NCBI GenBank assembly: GCA_018266355.1
Contig: JAFEAP010000006.1
Location: forward strand, 124,001 to 188,000
Direction of reading: 5' to 3'
DNA from: Bdellovibrionales bacterium
GTDB lineage: Bacteria > Bdellovibrionota > UBA1018
Length of the DNA: 64,000 bases
Shown: positions 9,383 through 16,603 of the stretch, in pieces
Layout: every line of letters starts with the position of its first letter
Numbering within the stretch: the stretch's first letter is position 1
The notes under the pieces: model-generated
The model's database searches: none
What the model was told of the DNA's origin: nothing
The model's input: only the letters and a program-made list of their open reading frames with translations
Program-made: the position numbers and the translations under genes

Positions 9383-10912
9383 CTAACGGCCAAGACGCCG
9401 GCGTTTCGCGAGGAATTCCGTGCGAGCCCGCCAGGTCGAGCGAAAACTCGCCTCGTTCCAAACGAGGAGCTGGGCGCCGAGCCACTGCCCCCCGGCATCC
9501 GAGCGGTTCGCGTCGCCTCCGAGCGCTTCCTTCACGTAGTTTTCGACCCACGGCCCTTGGTCGCCGGGCCGGTACCCGCGCGCGATTTGTTCGGCATGGA
9601 ATCCGTCGGCTTTCGTCGAGGTCCGGACGATCGAGAGGAATCCGTCCCCTTTCTCCTCGATCGCCGAGATGACGTCCTTGAAGGCCTTCGAATCCTTGTC
9701 GAACGACCGTCCGGCGCGAAAATCGGGATTTCCGTTCATCAGTCGCTTGAAGAACTTCTCGTTCACTTCCGTGATCTCGATCTTGCCGGTGCCGAGCAGC
9801 TCCTCGCCGAGTTTGAAATAGTATTCCGCCGCACCCTGGGTCGCGATCACCCACGGATTCCCGCCGTGGAATACGTCCTCGGGATAGCGTCCGAGCGCGG
9901 CGATTCCCCGATAACGGAGATCGGACCACTGCTCGTTCAATCGGTAGATCTCCGAGAACTTCGCCTCGAGCGCGGCCATCGTCGCCATCACCTTTTCGTC
10001 GCCGAAACGATAGACCGGCGGATTCGTCGTCGTATGCAGGAGACCGAGGATCGCGCCGATATCGAGCGGTTCCTGTTTGTGCACGAATCCTCCGTCGTGC
10101 CGCCAGGTCGAGCGGAGGTAACCGCGATCCGGGTCCCACGCGTTCTCGAGGATCGTGCGACGGATCTCGGCCGCTTGCTGGCGGTACCAGAGCACCGCCG
10201 GGCTGTTCGCGCCGCCGGGTTCGACCTTCGCCGCGAGCGCCGCTCCCTTTTCGAGCCCGTCCTGCATCACGATCATCGTGTGCAGGTGCTGGCCCATCTC
10301 CTCTTCCCAAAGATCGAAGCTCGCGTCGTTCCAGTGGTGCGAAACGTACTCGAGGTACCACTTCAGAGAGGCGTTATCGAGGTTCGAGTCGTAGTGCGCG
10401 GCGAGCGAAACGCCTTCCTTCGCCTTCTTCTCCGCGTACTCCGTCCAGCGCAGGATCACGTAACCGGGGCCGTCGTTCTGCGGGCGACCCCACGGTTTAT
10501 TGAACGGGGAGCCGTCGGAGTTGAATTTCGGTTCGCCGAGGCCGCCGAGAGTGTGTTTTTTCAGGTTCCCGCGGACCCAATCGATGTACGCGTCGGCGAT
10601 CTCGGGATTATCCATCACCTCTTTCGCGTTGATCGCGTTATCGCGGACCCAGAGTCCGTCGTACTCCCCGCGAGGATCGATCGCGGCCGCTTTCGTCGCG
10701 CCTTTGATCTTCCCTTCGGTCGAGAGGAAGATCTTGTCCATCCAGGCCTTCGCTTGGCCGATCTTCTCGCGCCCCCACTTCGACACGGCTTCGCGCGGAG
10801 TGAAAAAGAGCGAGGTGCAGTACTTCTTGAAGGGATTCGCGGCGTACGCGGGAGACGCGCCGACGACGACTAAGATGATGCCGCAAAGGGCGATGCGCGC
10901 GCGTGCTTTCAC
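9383..10912 (-). CDS. Exported GH15 glucoamylase-like glycoside hydrolase
   Basis: 509 residues. The Sec signal peptide (residues about 1-25) ends PAYA-A. The catalytic (alpha/alpha)6 barrel shows GH15 landmarks: GLWVRDNA (about 87-93), FDLWEEEMG with the presumed general acid E203, GRYPEDVFHGGNPWVIAT, and WVENY with the presumed general base E457. These match the fungal glucoamylase regions DLWEE, GRYPED and SEQY. It hydrolyses alpha-glucosidic bonds from non-reducing ends; the exact substrate (starch, glycogen or a storage glucan) is not determined. No starch-binding domain is seen. An exported enzyme in a genome with a full T2SS could be a T2SS substrate, but no sequence signal proves it. 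Confidence 0.88.
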   Translation of the reverse strand: MKARARIALCGIILVVVGASPAYAANPFKKYCTSLFFTPREAVSKWGREKIGQAKAWMDKIFLSTEGKIKGATKAAAIDPRGEYDGLWVRDNAINAKEVMDNPEIADAYIDWVRGNLKKHTLGGLGEPKFNSDGSPFNKPWGRPQNDGPGYVILRWTEYAEKKAKEGVSLAAHYDSNLDNASLKWYLEYVSHHWNDASFDLWEEEMGQHLHTMIVMQDGLEKGAALAAKVEPGGANSPAVLWYRQQAAEIRRTILENAWDPDRGYLRSTWRHDGGFVHKQEPLDIGAILGLLHTTTNPPVYRFGDEKVMATMAALEAKFSEIYRLNEQWSDLRYRGIAALGRYPEDVFHGGNPWVIATQGAAEYYFKLGEELLGTGKIEITEVNEKFFKRLMNGNPDFRAGRSFDKDSKAFKDVISAIEEKGDGFLSIVRTSTKADGFHAEQIARGYRPGDQGPWVENYVKEALGGDANRSDAGGQWLGAQLLVWNEASFRSTWRARTEFLAKRRRLGR

Positions 10913-11059
10913 CGACGATCCTCGTCTCCCAGTTTAGAGAATCGAACGGCCGAACCCCAGCCGAAACGATCGCCAAACGAATGGCGGCAGGTCTGTGCGA
11001 CGTTCAGAACGAAGCGAACCGGAGCGGCGAGCGAGGAGTCGCAAACCCCCTTCCCGGCG

Positions 11060-11779
11060 TCAGCTTTTCTCCGGAGAACCGTAATCCAAAACGACCCGGA
11101 GCACCCGCGCGCGGTCGAACGGTCGGCGGGCGTTCGACTCGCGAAACGCGCGGAGATCCTTCGCGAAGGCCGGGTCGTTCGTCCGATCGGCGAGCACCGC
11201 GAACGCGTCGTCGGTTTCGAGACCGGTCGCGAACAATCCCTTCACCCGGTCTTCGAACTCGCGGACGATCTCGGCGCGCCGACCGAGGTCACGCTGGTCC
11301 CACTCGACGGTCAGGCGATATCGGTACTCGTCCACGGCCGATCCGAACTCCGCACGCGCGGCCGCCGCGGTTCCGGCTTCGCGCCCTTCGAGCAATCTGA
11401 GCCCCGCGCAATCCGGCAAAAGCCCGAGGGCCGTCTCGTACACGCCTACTCCCGCTCGCGCCGCCGGCCGCACGAATTCGCCGAGCGAGAGCGCGCGTCG
11501 GTCGGCGAACCGGACGACGACCGCGAACCTCACTACCGGAACGACGACGTAATCCGGGCCGACGCGCACGGTTTCGCGGGACGCGCGCGCGACGATCTCC
11601 ATCGCTATGGATGCGGAGGGTTCGAGCGCGAAGCCTAACGCCGAGAGCATTTCACCGAGTCGCGCTGGCGTGGGCGCGGGTCCGCGCACCGCCAAATCGC
11701 ACTCCCCGGCTCGCGCCGAAGGCGAAAACCCGCATCCGAGTCCCGTAACCACTACAAAAACCGCGAATGCCGCTCTCAC
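11060..11779 (-). CDS. Exported protein of unknown function
   Basis: 239 residues with a GTG start, chosen because GAGGG lies 7 bases before it and it gives a clean signal peptide ending ARA-G. Three Cys residues (one near residue 17 in the signal, others in GECDL and PDCAGL) could allow a disulfide. The mature part is Arg/Val-rich with an alpha/beta look and no catalytic motif was recognised. A TATAAT -10 lies about 70 bases upstream (11847-11852). The stop is 147 bases before the glucoamylase start. Not assigned to any family. Confidence 0.6.
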   Translation of the reverse strand: MRAAFAVFVVVTGLGCGFSPSARAGECDLAVRGPAPTPARLGEMLSALGFALEPSASIAMEIVARASRETVRVGPDYVVVPVVRFAVVVRFADRRALSLGEFVRPAARAGVGVYETALGLLPDCAGLRLLEGREAGTAAAARAEFGSAVDEYRYRLTVEWDQRDLGRRAEIVREFEDRVKGLFATGLETDDAFAVLADRTNDPAFAKDLRAFRESNARRPFDRARVLRVVLDYGSPEKS

Positions 11780-11846
11780 TCCCGAACCCTCCCGATCCCG
11801 TTTCCGGAATCGAGGCGGAACTTAGTGCGGCGGTTTCATTCGGGCA

Positions 11847-11873
11847 ATTATATTTGACCCAAACTGCGTCAAA
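11847..11873 (-). promoter_or_regulatory. Promoter with perfect -10 and inverted repeat replacing the -35
   Basis: On the minus strand TATAAT (11852-11847) precedes the gene at 11060-11779. The usual -35 position is poor; instead an inverted repeat TTTGAC-N9-GTCAAA (11853-11873) abuts the -10. A TTGACG is present but only 14 bases from TATAAT. This geometry suits an activator or repressor site; the protein is unknown. Confidence 0.45.
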
Positions 11874-11889
11874 ATAGATTTTGGCTGAC

Positions 11890-12828
11890 TCAGCGAACGA
11901 GCAGTTCCGGCGAACAGCTTCCGCGGAAACGACCGCTGCCTTTCCGCTCGGTCCAGTTCGCCTCCATGTCCCACTTCGCGCGGTCGACGGAACTAAAGCC
12001 GAGCGAAAGGACTTGCCGCAGGTTCGGAGGATCGAGCGTAAAACGGCCTTCGCCGGTTTGGATCGAGTATTGGACGTGGAAGAGCGTTTCGAGCTTCGCG
12101 GGAGGCAAGCAGCCGGAGCGGCCGAGCGTCGCCCACTCCCCGGCTTCGCCGCGCGACTCGAGCGCGACGGCGCGCTCTCCGACCGCGCAGAACGACTTCT
12201 CCTGGAGACGGAGCCGGACGCTCGCCGGAGATCCGTCGGGCGCGTCTTTCGACACGCAATCGAAGAGCAACCCGCCCTGGATGAACGAGCGTTCGACGCT
12301 GCTGATCGGATTGATGTGGTAGACGAGGCTCCGCGGAGCGACCTCTTCCTTGCCGAGCGCGTTCAAGCCGTCGAGGCACTGCTGCGACGAACGGCGGTCG
12401 TTCGTGCCTTCGACGCCCATCAGTCCGAGGAACTCGTGCAGGACGAGCGCCATAAAGAGGTCCGGATTCTTGATCTGACTGACCCGGACGCGGGAGATCT
12501 CGATGTGCGCGCCCTCGGAGTCGTTCCAATTCCGCGCGTCCACTTCGATTTCCCCGTCGTCCGTGGGCACGGTGACGATCGTGGCCGACGAATAGTGGGT
12601 CCGGGCGTCGTTCACGAGCGCGCCGAACGCGTCGGCTTCCGGGCACCCCGCGAGCGGGCCGGCTTTCTTCAGCGCTTTCGCGAGATTCTGCGCGGAACCG
12701 GAAAACTCGAAGACGAGCGTGTCGCCGCCATGCGAGCCGCCGCCTTCGCGCGCGGAGGCGGCCACGGCCGCGAACCCGACGAAGACGAGGAGAGCGAGGG
12801 CGAGCAGGGACGATTGGACCGGTTTCAT
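11890..12828 (-). CDS. Exported protein with degenerate HExxG motif, coupled to TIGR02147 gene
   Basis: 312 residues from the ATG at 12828, chosen because it gives a signal peptide (AAVAASA-R) and overlaps the preceding stop by ATGA. The mature protein has a metalloprotease-like helix ALVLHEFLGLMGVEG, where HExxH is replaced by HEFLG, followed by an S-S-QQC segment. Similar LHE-(F/Y)-LG helices recur in secreted proteins of Bdellovibrio-type bacteria (recollection, not a search). Several Cys residues suit an oxidised, extracytoplasmic protein. It is the last gene of a three-gene minus-strand unit with a TIGR02147 regulator. Enzymatic activity is uncertain because the third zinc-type ligand is not in the canonical place. 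Confidence 0.75.
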   Translation of the reverse strand: MKPVQSSLLALALLVFVGFAAVAASAREGGGSHGGDTLVFEFSGSAQNLAKALKKAGPLAGCPEADAFGALVNDARTHYSSATIVTVPTDDGEIEVDARNWNDSEGAHIEISRVRVSQIKNPDLFMALVLHEFLGLMGVEGTNDRRSSQQCLDGLNALGKEEVAPRSLVYHINPISSVERSFIQGGLLFDCVSKDAPDGSPASVRLRLQEKSFCAVGERAVALESRGEAGEWATLGRSGCLPPAKLETLFHVQYSIQTGEGRFTLDPPNLRQVLSLGFSSVDRAKWDMEANWTERKGSGRFRGSCSPELLVR

Positions 12829-13655
12829 GACGAATTCCTTTCGAGAGGAAAGAGTTGGACGGAGAGCTCGTAGACGCGCTCTTGATCCCCGCTTTCGAGG
12901 TAACGGGTGAGCTCCCAGAGGAATTTCTGGATCTTTTCTTTGGCGACTTTCATTTTCTCCGGCGAAGTGCAAACGGTGACCGCCGAATGGTTGCGCACGT
13001 CGATCGGGTCGTTTTCGAGGGAAAAAGCCGAGCGTTCGAGGATCTGGCGCTGACGCTGCCGGTGGAACGGGGTGGTCGATCGTTTATCGGCGGTGTCGAT
13101 GTTCGGTTCCGCCTTCGCCCAGCGCCCCTTCGCGTCCTGGCGAACGAGCCGATGCCGAAGGAGCGTCTCCCAGGAGAGCTTCGCTTCGGCCGCGCGAATC
13201 CCGAGTCGGCGACCGATCCACCGCGGATCGGGGGAGAAATCGGGTTTGCACACCATCTCCCGCACGGCGTAGTGGTACCACTCCGCGATCGGTCCGAACT
13301 CGGCGCTCTCGATCGGGCGCGTTTCGGAGGGATAACTCGGGATCGCCGCCTCCGCCGCACGGGCGCGCGTCTTCAAGGTCCGGCTGATTTTCCGGTTCCC
13401 CGACCGCAGCTTCTCCGCATACACCGAGGACACGAAGTCCGCGGCTTGGGCCTCGGTGAGCTCGAGCCCGGCCATCAACCGGTCCATCACCTTCTGCGAG
13501 ATCGACCGTTTCCCGGCGAGGATCTGCGAAAGCGCGCTCGAACTCACGCCTAGCGCCTTCGCGAACGATCGGATCGAATAATGCGGGTTCCGCCGGATCC
13601 GACGCGTCAGTTCGTTCTGAAGCGCGACCCGGTAGAACGGAGTTTCTCCGTTCAC
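12825..13655 (-). CDS. TIGR02147-family (DUF4423) putative transcriptional regulator
   Basis: 276 residues. N-terminal helix-turn-helix of XRE style (SIRSFAKALGVSSSALSQIL, about residues 25-45) followed by the TIGR02147 body with EWYHYAVREMV and late FSLEND motifs. These proteins are predicted DNA-binding regulators, largely confined to Bdellovibrio relatives and Fibrobacter. The GTG at 13655 is preferred over a TTG at 13661 because GGGAG sits 9 bases before GTG but only 3 before TTG. It starts 7 bases after the previous stop, and its own stop overlaps the next start by ATGA, so the exported protein downstream is translationally coupled. The target is unknown. Confidence 0.88.
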   Translation of the reverse strand: MNGETPFYRVALQNELTRRIRRNPHYSIRSFAKALGVSSSALSQILAGKRSISQKVMDRLMAGLELTEAQAADFVSSVYAEKLRSGNRKISRTLKTRARAAEAAIPSYPSETRPIESAEFGPIAEWYHYAVREMVCKPDFSPDPRWIGRRLGIRAAEAKLSWETLLRHRLVRQDAKGRWAKAEPNIDTADKRSTTPFHRQRQRQILERSAFSLENDPIDVRNHSAVTVCTSPEKMKVAKEKIQKFLWELTRYLESGDQERVYELSVQLFPLERNSS

Positions 13656-13661
13656 CGACAA

Positions 13662-14120
13662 TTACTCCCGGTCTTGGACGTAGAGGACCAGATCGCCCTT
13701 GTGGAGCTTCACGTCGTTCTTGCAGAGGTTCTCGTTCGCGTCGGCCTCGTGGATGATCTGGCAGAACTCGGAGAAGGAGACCGGGTCCTTCGCGCGATCG
13801 AGGTATTTATTGTAGAGGCGACGGATTTTTTTGCCGTGACCGGCCTCGGCTTCGTTCAGCAATCGAATCGCCGTGCGATCGGTGTGCTTGCCGAGGACGA
13901 GCATCGTAACCACTCCCGCGGCGATCCCGATCGGAAACGCGATCACGACGCCGGTTACGACGCCGGCCACACCGCCACCCGCCCCCGAGAGAAGCACGCT
14001 TCCCGTCCGGTCCCCGATTCGCGATTGGAACTTCTCGCGGCAGTTCGCCTGCGCGAGCGAAGAGGAACCGAACGAAAGGACGAGGACGGCAGCCATGAAC
14101 GAGCGAACCGATTTACGCAT
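13662..14120 (-). CDS. Exported small protein with glycine-rich membrane segment
   Basis: 152 residues from the ATG at 14120, preceded by AGGGGG. Signal peptide SSSLAQA-N, then a long Gly/Val/Ala-rich hydrophobic stretch (about residues 44-78, GAGGGVAGVVTGVV and on) that looks membrane-inserting or glycine-zipper-like, followed by a charged helical C-terminus (KKIRRLYNKYLDRAKD). Two Cys residues in the C-terminal half. First gene of the three-gene unit with the TIGR02147 regulator. A membrane-associated role is suggested by the glycine-zipper segment only; no family recognised. Confidence 0.7.
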   Translation of the reverse strand: MRKSVRSFMAAVLVLSFGSSSLAQANCREKFQSRIGDRTGSVLLSGAGGGVAGVVTGVVIAFPIGIAAGVVTMLVLGKHTDRTAIRLLNEAEAGHGKKIRRLYNKYLDRAKDPVSFSEFCQIIHEADANENLCKNDVKLHKGDLVLYVQDRE

Positions 14121-14160
14121 AAAACCCCCTGAAATTAAGGTGGCCCTCTCGTAACCAGAA

Positions 14161-14200
14161 TTGACGCGATTGGCAATTCCTTTGATTTTTCCCGCGTCAA
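14161..14200. promoter_or_regulatory. Long inverted repeat upstream of the TIGR02147 unit
   Basis: TTGACGCG (14161-14168) and CGCGTCAA (14193-14200) form perfect 8-base arms with a 24-base AT-rich spacer, between the carD terminator and the first gene of the TIGR02147 unit. The minus-strand TTGACG arm could double as a -35, though no good -10 follows at 16-18 bases. Likely a control site for the unit; the binding protein is unknown. Confidence 0.45.
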
Positions 14201-14229
14201 AAATCTCGATTTTCGGAACACTGAAAAGG

Positions 14230-14260
14230 AAAAGGCCACGCTCGGCGAGCGCGGCCTTTT
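14230..14260 (-). terminator. Rho-independent terminator downstream of carD
   Basis: AAAAGGCC and GGCCTTTT arms enclose a GC-rich second stem (CGCTC/GAGCG); the hairpin starts about 20 bases beyond the carD stop. A-rich and T-rich flanks on both sides make it usable in either direction. Confidence 0.8.
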
Positions 14261-14281
14261 CGAATTCGACGGGAGCAACGA

Positions 14282-14764
14282 TCAGGAAGCGAAGATCGTC
14301 TGGATCTCCTGCTCGATGATCTCTTCCTTCTGGCCACGGGCCAGGGAGATTTCCTTCACGAGCAGCGCCTTCGCTTGATCGAGCATCTTCCGCTCGCCGA
14401 AGGAGAGGTCCTTCGAGTGGCGAAGCATGAAGAGGTTCCGGAGCACTTCGGCAATTTCGTACACCGAGCCGGTCTTGATCTTTTCCATGTATTCCCGATA
14501 GCGGCGGTTCCACGTGGTCTGATCGATCTTCACGTCGCGCTTCTTCAGGATCTTATAGACGTTCTGAACTTCCTTATCGGAAATGATCTCGCGCAGACCC
14601 ACGGCGTCCGCGTTGTCCGTCGGGACCATGATGGTCATCTGGTTCTCCACGACCTGGAGAACGTAAAACTTCTTCTTCTTACCGCCCACTTCGCGCTCAT
14701 CAATGCGCTTCACGACGGTAACCCCGTGTGCCGGGTAAACTGCGCTATCACCGACTTTGAACAT
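14282..14764 (-). CDS. CarD/CdnL-family RNA polymerase-binding regulator
   Basis: 160 residues, a full-length CarD-type protein. The N-terminal Tudor-like RNAP-interaction domain begins FKVGDSAVYPAHGV and includes the VVENQMTIMVPTDNA strand. The C-terminal helical DNA-binding part contains TWNRRYREYMEK and a long helix to the end. Family members bind the RNAP beta subunit and stabilise open complexes at rRNA and growth promoters. It has its own strong promoter (TTGACA-N18-TATATT at 14890-14861) with a dyad over the -35, and its own terminator, so it is monocistronic. It lies just ahead of the divergent T2SS operon. Confidence 0.95.
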   Translation of the reverse strand: MFKVGDSAVYPAHGVTVVKRIDEREVGGKKKKFYVLQVVENQMTIMVPTDNADAVGLREIISDKEVQNVYKILKKRDVKIDQTTWNRRYREYMEKIKTGSVYEIAEVLRNLFMLRHSKDLSFGERKMLDQAKALLVKEISLARGQKEEIIEQEIQTIFAS

Positions 14765-14860
14765 CCGATAAACCTTCCCTGCAAAGGCGAATTACTCCGC
14801 CATTGCCGCAGGGTCCCAACCACACCGAAGGGACTCAGTTAGACACTTAGGACGGTGGCG

Positions 14861-14890
14861 AATATAGCAGTCCTGGATGCGTTTTGTCAA
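14861..14890 (-). promoter_or_regulatory. Strong sigma-70 promoter for carD with overlapping dyad
   Basis: Minus-strand -35 TTGACA (14890-14885), 18-base spacer, -10 TATATT (14866-14861), giving a leader of about 90 bases to the carD ATG. A perfect inverted repeat TGTCA-N4-TGACA (14885-14898) covers the -35, the right place for a repressor or for autoregulation. Confidence 0.75.
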
Positions 14891-15037
14891 ATCTGACACA
14901 GGGGAAAGATTGAGTTATAACTCATTGAAATAAAAGGATTTTAATTGAAGGACTCGAAAACAGGCCTCCTCCGGCGACCGGTTAGATGACACCCGGCACC
15001 GATCTCTCCACTCTGAGCCCACCGCACGGCCTGCCTT

Positions 15038-15093
15038 CGACAAATTGTCGGAGATCGGGCCCCTTCCGAATGCGGTTTCTCGACAAAATGTCA
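15038..15093. promoter_or_regulatory. Two spaced palindromes, candidate enhancer sites for the T2SS operon
   Basis: CGACAAATTGTCG (15038-15050, perfect arms round a central A) and CGACAAAATGTCA (15081-15093) share the pattern CGACAAAWTGTC. Their centres are 43 bases apart, close to four helical turns. Relative to the sigma-54-type start (about 15233) they lie near -189 and -146, where sigma-54 activators normally bind. The assignment as enhancers is inference. Confidence 0.55.
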
Positions 15094-15206
15094 GACGCAG
15101 AGCTATAGGAAATCCGACACCCCTTTGACGGAGGTTAAGTCTCTGATCTTAAAAGTTTTTTACCCGGAAAAATCCACCACCCCCGCTCGAAATTCGACCG
15201 CGATGC

Positions 15207-15222
15207 TGGCACCCTGCTTGCT
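15207..15222 (+). promoter_or_regulatory. Sigma-54 (-24/-12) promoter for gspC-N
   Basis: TGGCACCCTGCTTGCT matches the RpoN consensus TGGCAC-N5-TTGCW, with GG and GC exactly 11 bases apart. Predicted start about 15233, leader about 120 bases. No convincing sigma-70 pair is nearby: TTGACG at 15125 has only a poor -10 (CTTAAA), and TATAAG at 15225 lacks a -35. Confidence 0.65.
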
Positions 15223-15354
15223 CATATAAGGAGAGTTTCTCCAGTCGAACAGCAGTCCCACGGATCGCCGCAACCACGGATGGTTTCCGCACCAAGGAAG
15301 GAAAGGGAAAAAGGGAAAGACCGCTAACCGCGCCTTTCCCGCCCTTAAGGACGC

Positions 15355-16584
15355 ATGAGCGAAGACGGTTCCGATCAATCGCCATTCCAGGAAAAGCCGG
15401 ACTGGAAGGGCAAAATCAAAGGCATCTTCCAGAAGCAGAAGGAAGAAATCACGGGGATGATCACGAAGATCACCCACCGTGGCGCGAAGACGTCCGAGCA
15501 GGATACCTCTCCGCTCGCGCCGGACTCGGCCCCGTTCATGGGTTCCGAACCGGCCGGGGTCGAACGCTCCGACCGGACCTTCACCGACATGATCCGCTCC
15601 CACTGGAACGAGCGGATCGCGCCGAAGTTCACCCGGCTCCGCAAGGGCGGCGCGGGCGGCGACGGTCTCCCTCCCCCTCCCGGCCCCGGTTTCAAATGGG
15701 ACGCGAACAAGCTGAACCTGATCGCCCTCCTCGTCGCGGTCGTGCTCCTCGCGTGGACCGGCGCGGACCTCGCGGCCTACTTCATCGAACGCCTGATCCC
15801 CGAACCTCCGATCGCCCGCATCCGCGGCGGCGGCATGGTCGACGCCGGGGGCATGAAGCCTTTCGCCGACTACCAGGTCATCATCTCGCGCAACCTCTTC
15901 AGCTCCCTCGGGCGCATCCCGGGCGACGAAGTCCAGGGCGTCCCGAACCAAGACAACGACCCGGTGAAGACTTCGCTGCCGCTGAACCTCATCGGCACCG
16001 TCATCCTGAAGGACGAAACCCGCTCGGTCGCGACCATCGAGGACAAGGGCGAAAGCCAAGTCTACCCGATGCGCGTCGACGACGAGCTGCCGGGCAAGAT
16101 CAAGATCATCTCGATCGAGTCCTACAAGGTCATCTTCCGGAACCTCGCTTCCGGGAAGAAAGAGTTCGTCGACATGCCGGAAGAAGGAAACGGCACTCGC
16201 ATCAGCGTCGGCTCGCTCTCCTCGACGAAGAAACCTTCGGCGGGCGGCATCGAGCAAACGGCGCCGAACCAGTTCAATATCCCGCGCAACGAACTCGACA
16301 AGTACCTCTCGAACATCAACGACGTCCTCACCCAGGCGCGCGCGATCCCGCATTTCGAGAACGGCCAACCGGCCGGCTACAAACTCATCCAGATCGTCCA
16401 GGGCTCCGTCTACGAGAAGCTCGGGCTCAAGAACGGCGACATCCTCTGCGGCGTGAACGGCGAGTCGATCAACGACCCCGCGCGCGCCTTCGAACTCATG
16501 AACCAACTCAAGACGGCGAGCCAGCTCGAACTCTGCGTGAAGCGCGACGGCCGCCAGTCCACCCAGTCCTATAATTTCCGTTAA
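15355..16584 (+). CDS. gspC: Type II secretion system protein GspC, long cytoplasmic N-terminus
   Basis: 409 residues. Inner-membrane clamp protein that links the secretin to the inner-membrane platform. Domain order: a hydrophilic N-terminal region (residues 1-118), one TM helix (about 119-141), a periplasmic homology region (LPLNLIGTVILKDETRS onward, about residues 205-265), and a C-terminal PDZ domain (YKLIQIVQGSVYEKLGLKNG, about 330-409). The cytoplasmic part is far longer than the short tail of classical GspC proteins and includes a Pro run before the TM. First gene of the gsp operon; the SD AAGGA supports the start. The operon order and PDZ make the assignment firm. Confidence 0.93.
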   Translation: MSEDGSDQSPFQEKPDWKGKIKGIFQKQKEEITGMITKITHRGAKTSEQDTSPLAPDSAPFMGSEPAGVERSDRTFTDMIRSHWNERIAPKFTRLRKGGAGGDGLPPPPGPGFKWDANKLNLIALLVAVVLLAWTGADLAAYFIERLIPEPPIARIRGGGMVDAGGMKPFADYQVIISRNLFSSLGRIPGDEVQGVPNQDNDPVKTSLPLNLIGTVILKDETRSVATIEDKGESQVYPMRVDDELPGKIKIISIESYKVIFRNLASGKKEFVDMPEEGNGTRISVGSLSSTKKPSAGGIEQTAPNQFNIPRNELDKYLSNINDVLTQARAIPHFENGQPAGYKLIQIVQGSVYEKLGLKNGDILCGVNGESINDPARAFELMNQLKTASQLELCVKRDGRQSTQSYNFR

Positions 16585-16603
16585 CGTTCGAGGAATGAAC
16601 ACG

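Larger units (their letters stand above)
14899..15354. other. Control region between carD and the T2SS operon (no gene seen)
   Basis: No credible coding frame. The first part (14920-14950) is AT-rich; then come two palindromes at 15038-15050 and 15081-15093, a sigma-54-type -24/-12 element at 15207-15222, and a purine-rich untranslated leader of about 120 bases (AAGGAAGGAAAGGG-type runs near 15294-15320) to the gspC start, which has AAGGA 3 bases before its ATG. Confidence 0.7.

Noticed and set aside
9383..10912. Possible loss of the catalytic base in the GH15 enzyme
   Set aside because: An alignment of the late region first suggested Glu replaced by Gly, but the base corresponds to the earlier SEQY-type motif, where WVENY (E457) keeps the Glu.
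15125..15153. Sigma-70 promoter for gspC (TTGACG-N17-CTTAAA)
   Set aside because: The -10 matches the consensus in only three positions; the downstream sigma-54 element is far better.
14920..15200. A small gene in the carD-gspC gap
   Set aside because: No frame with a start, SD and sensible composition; the region is better explained by regulatory sites.
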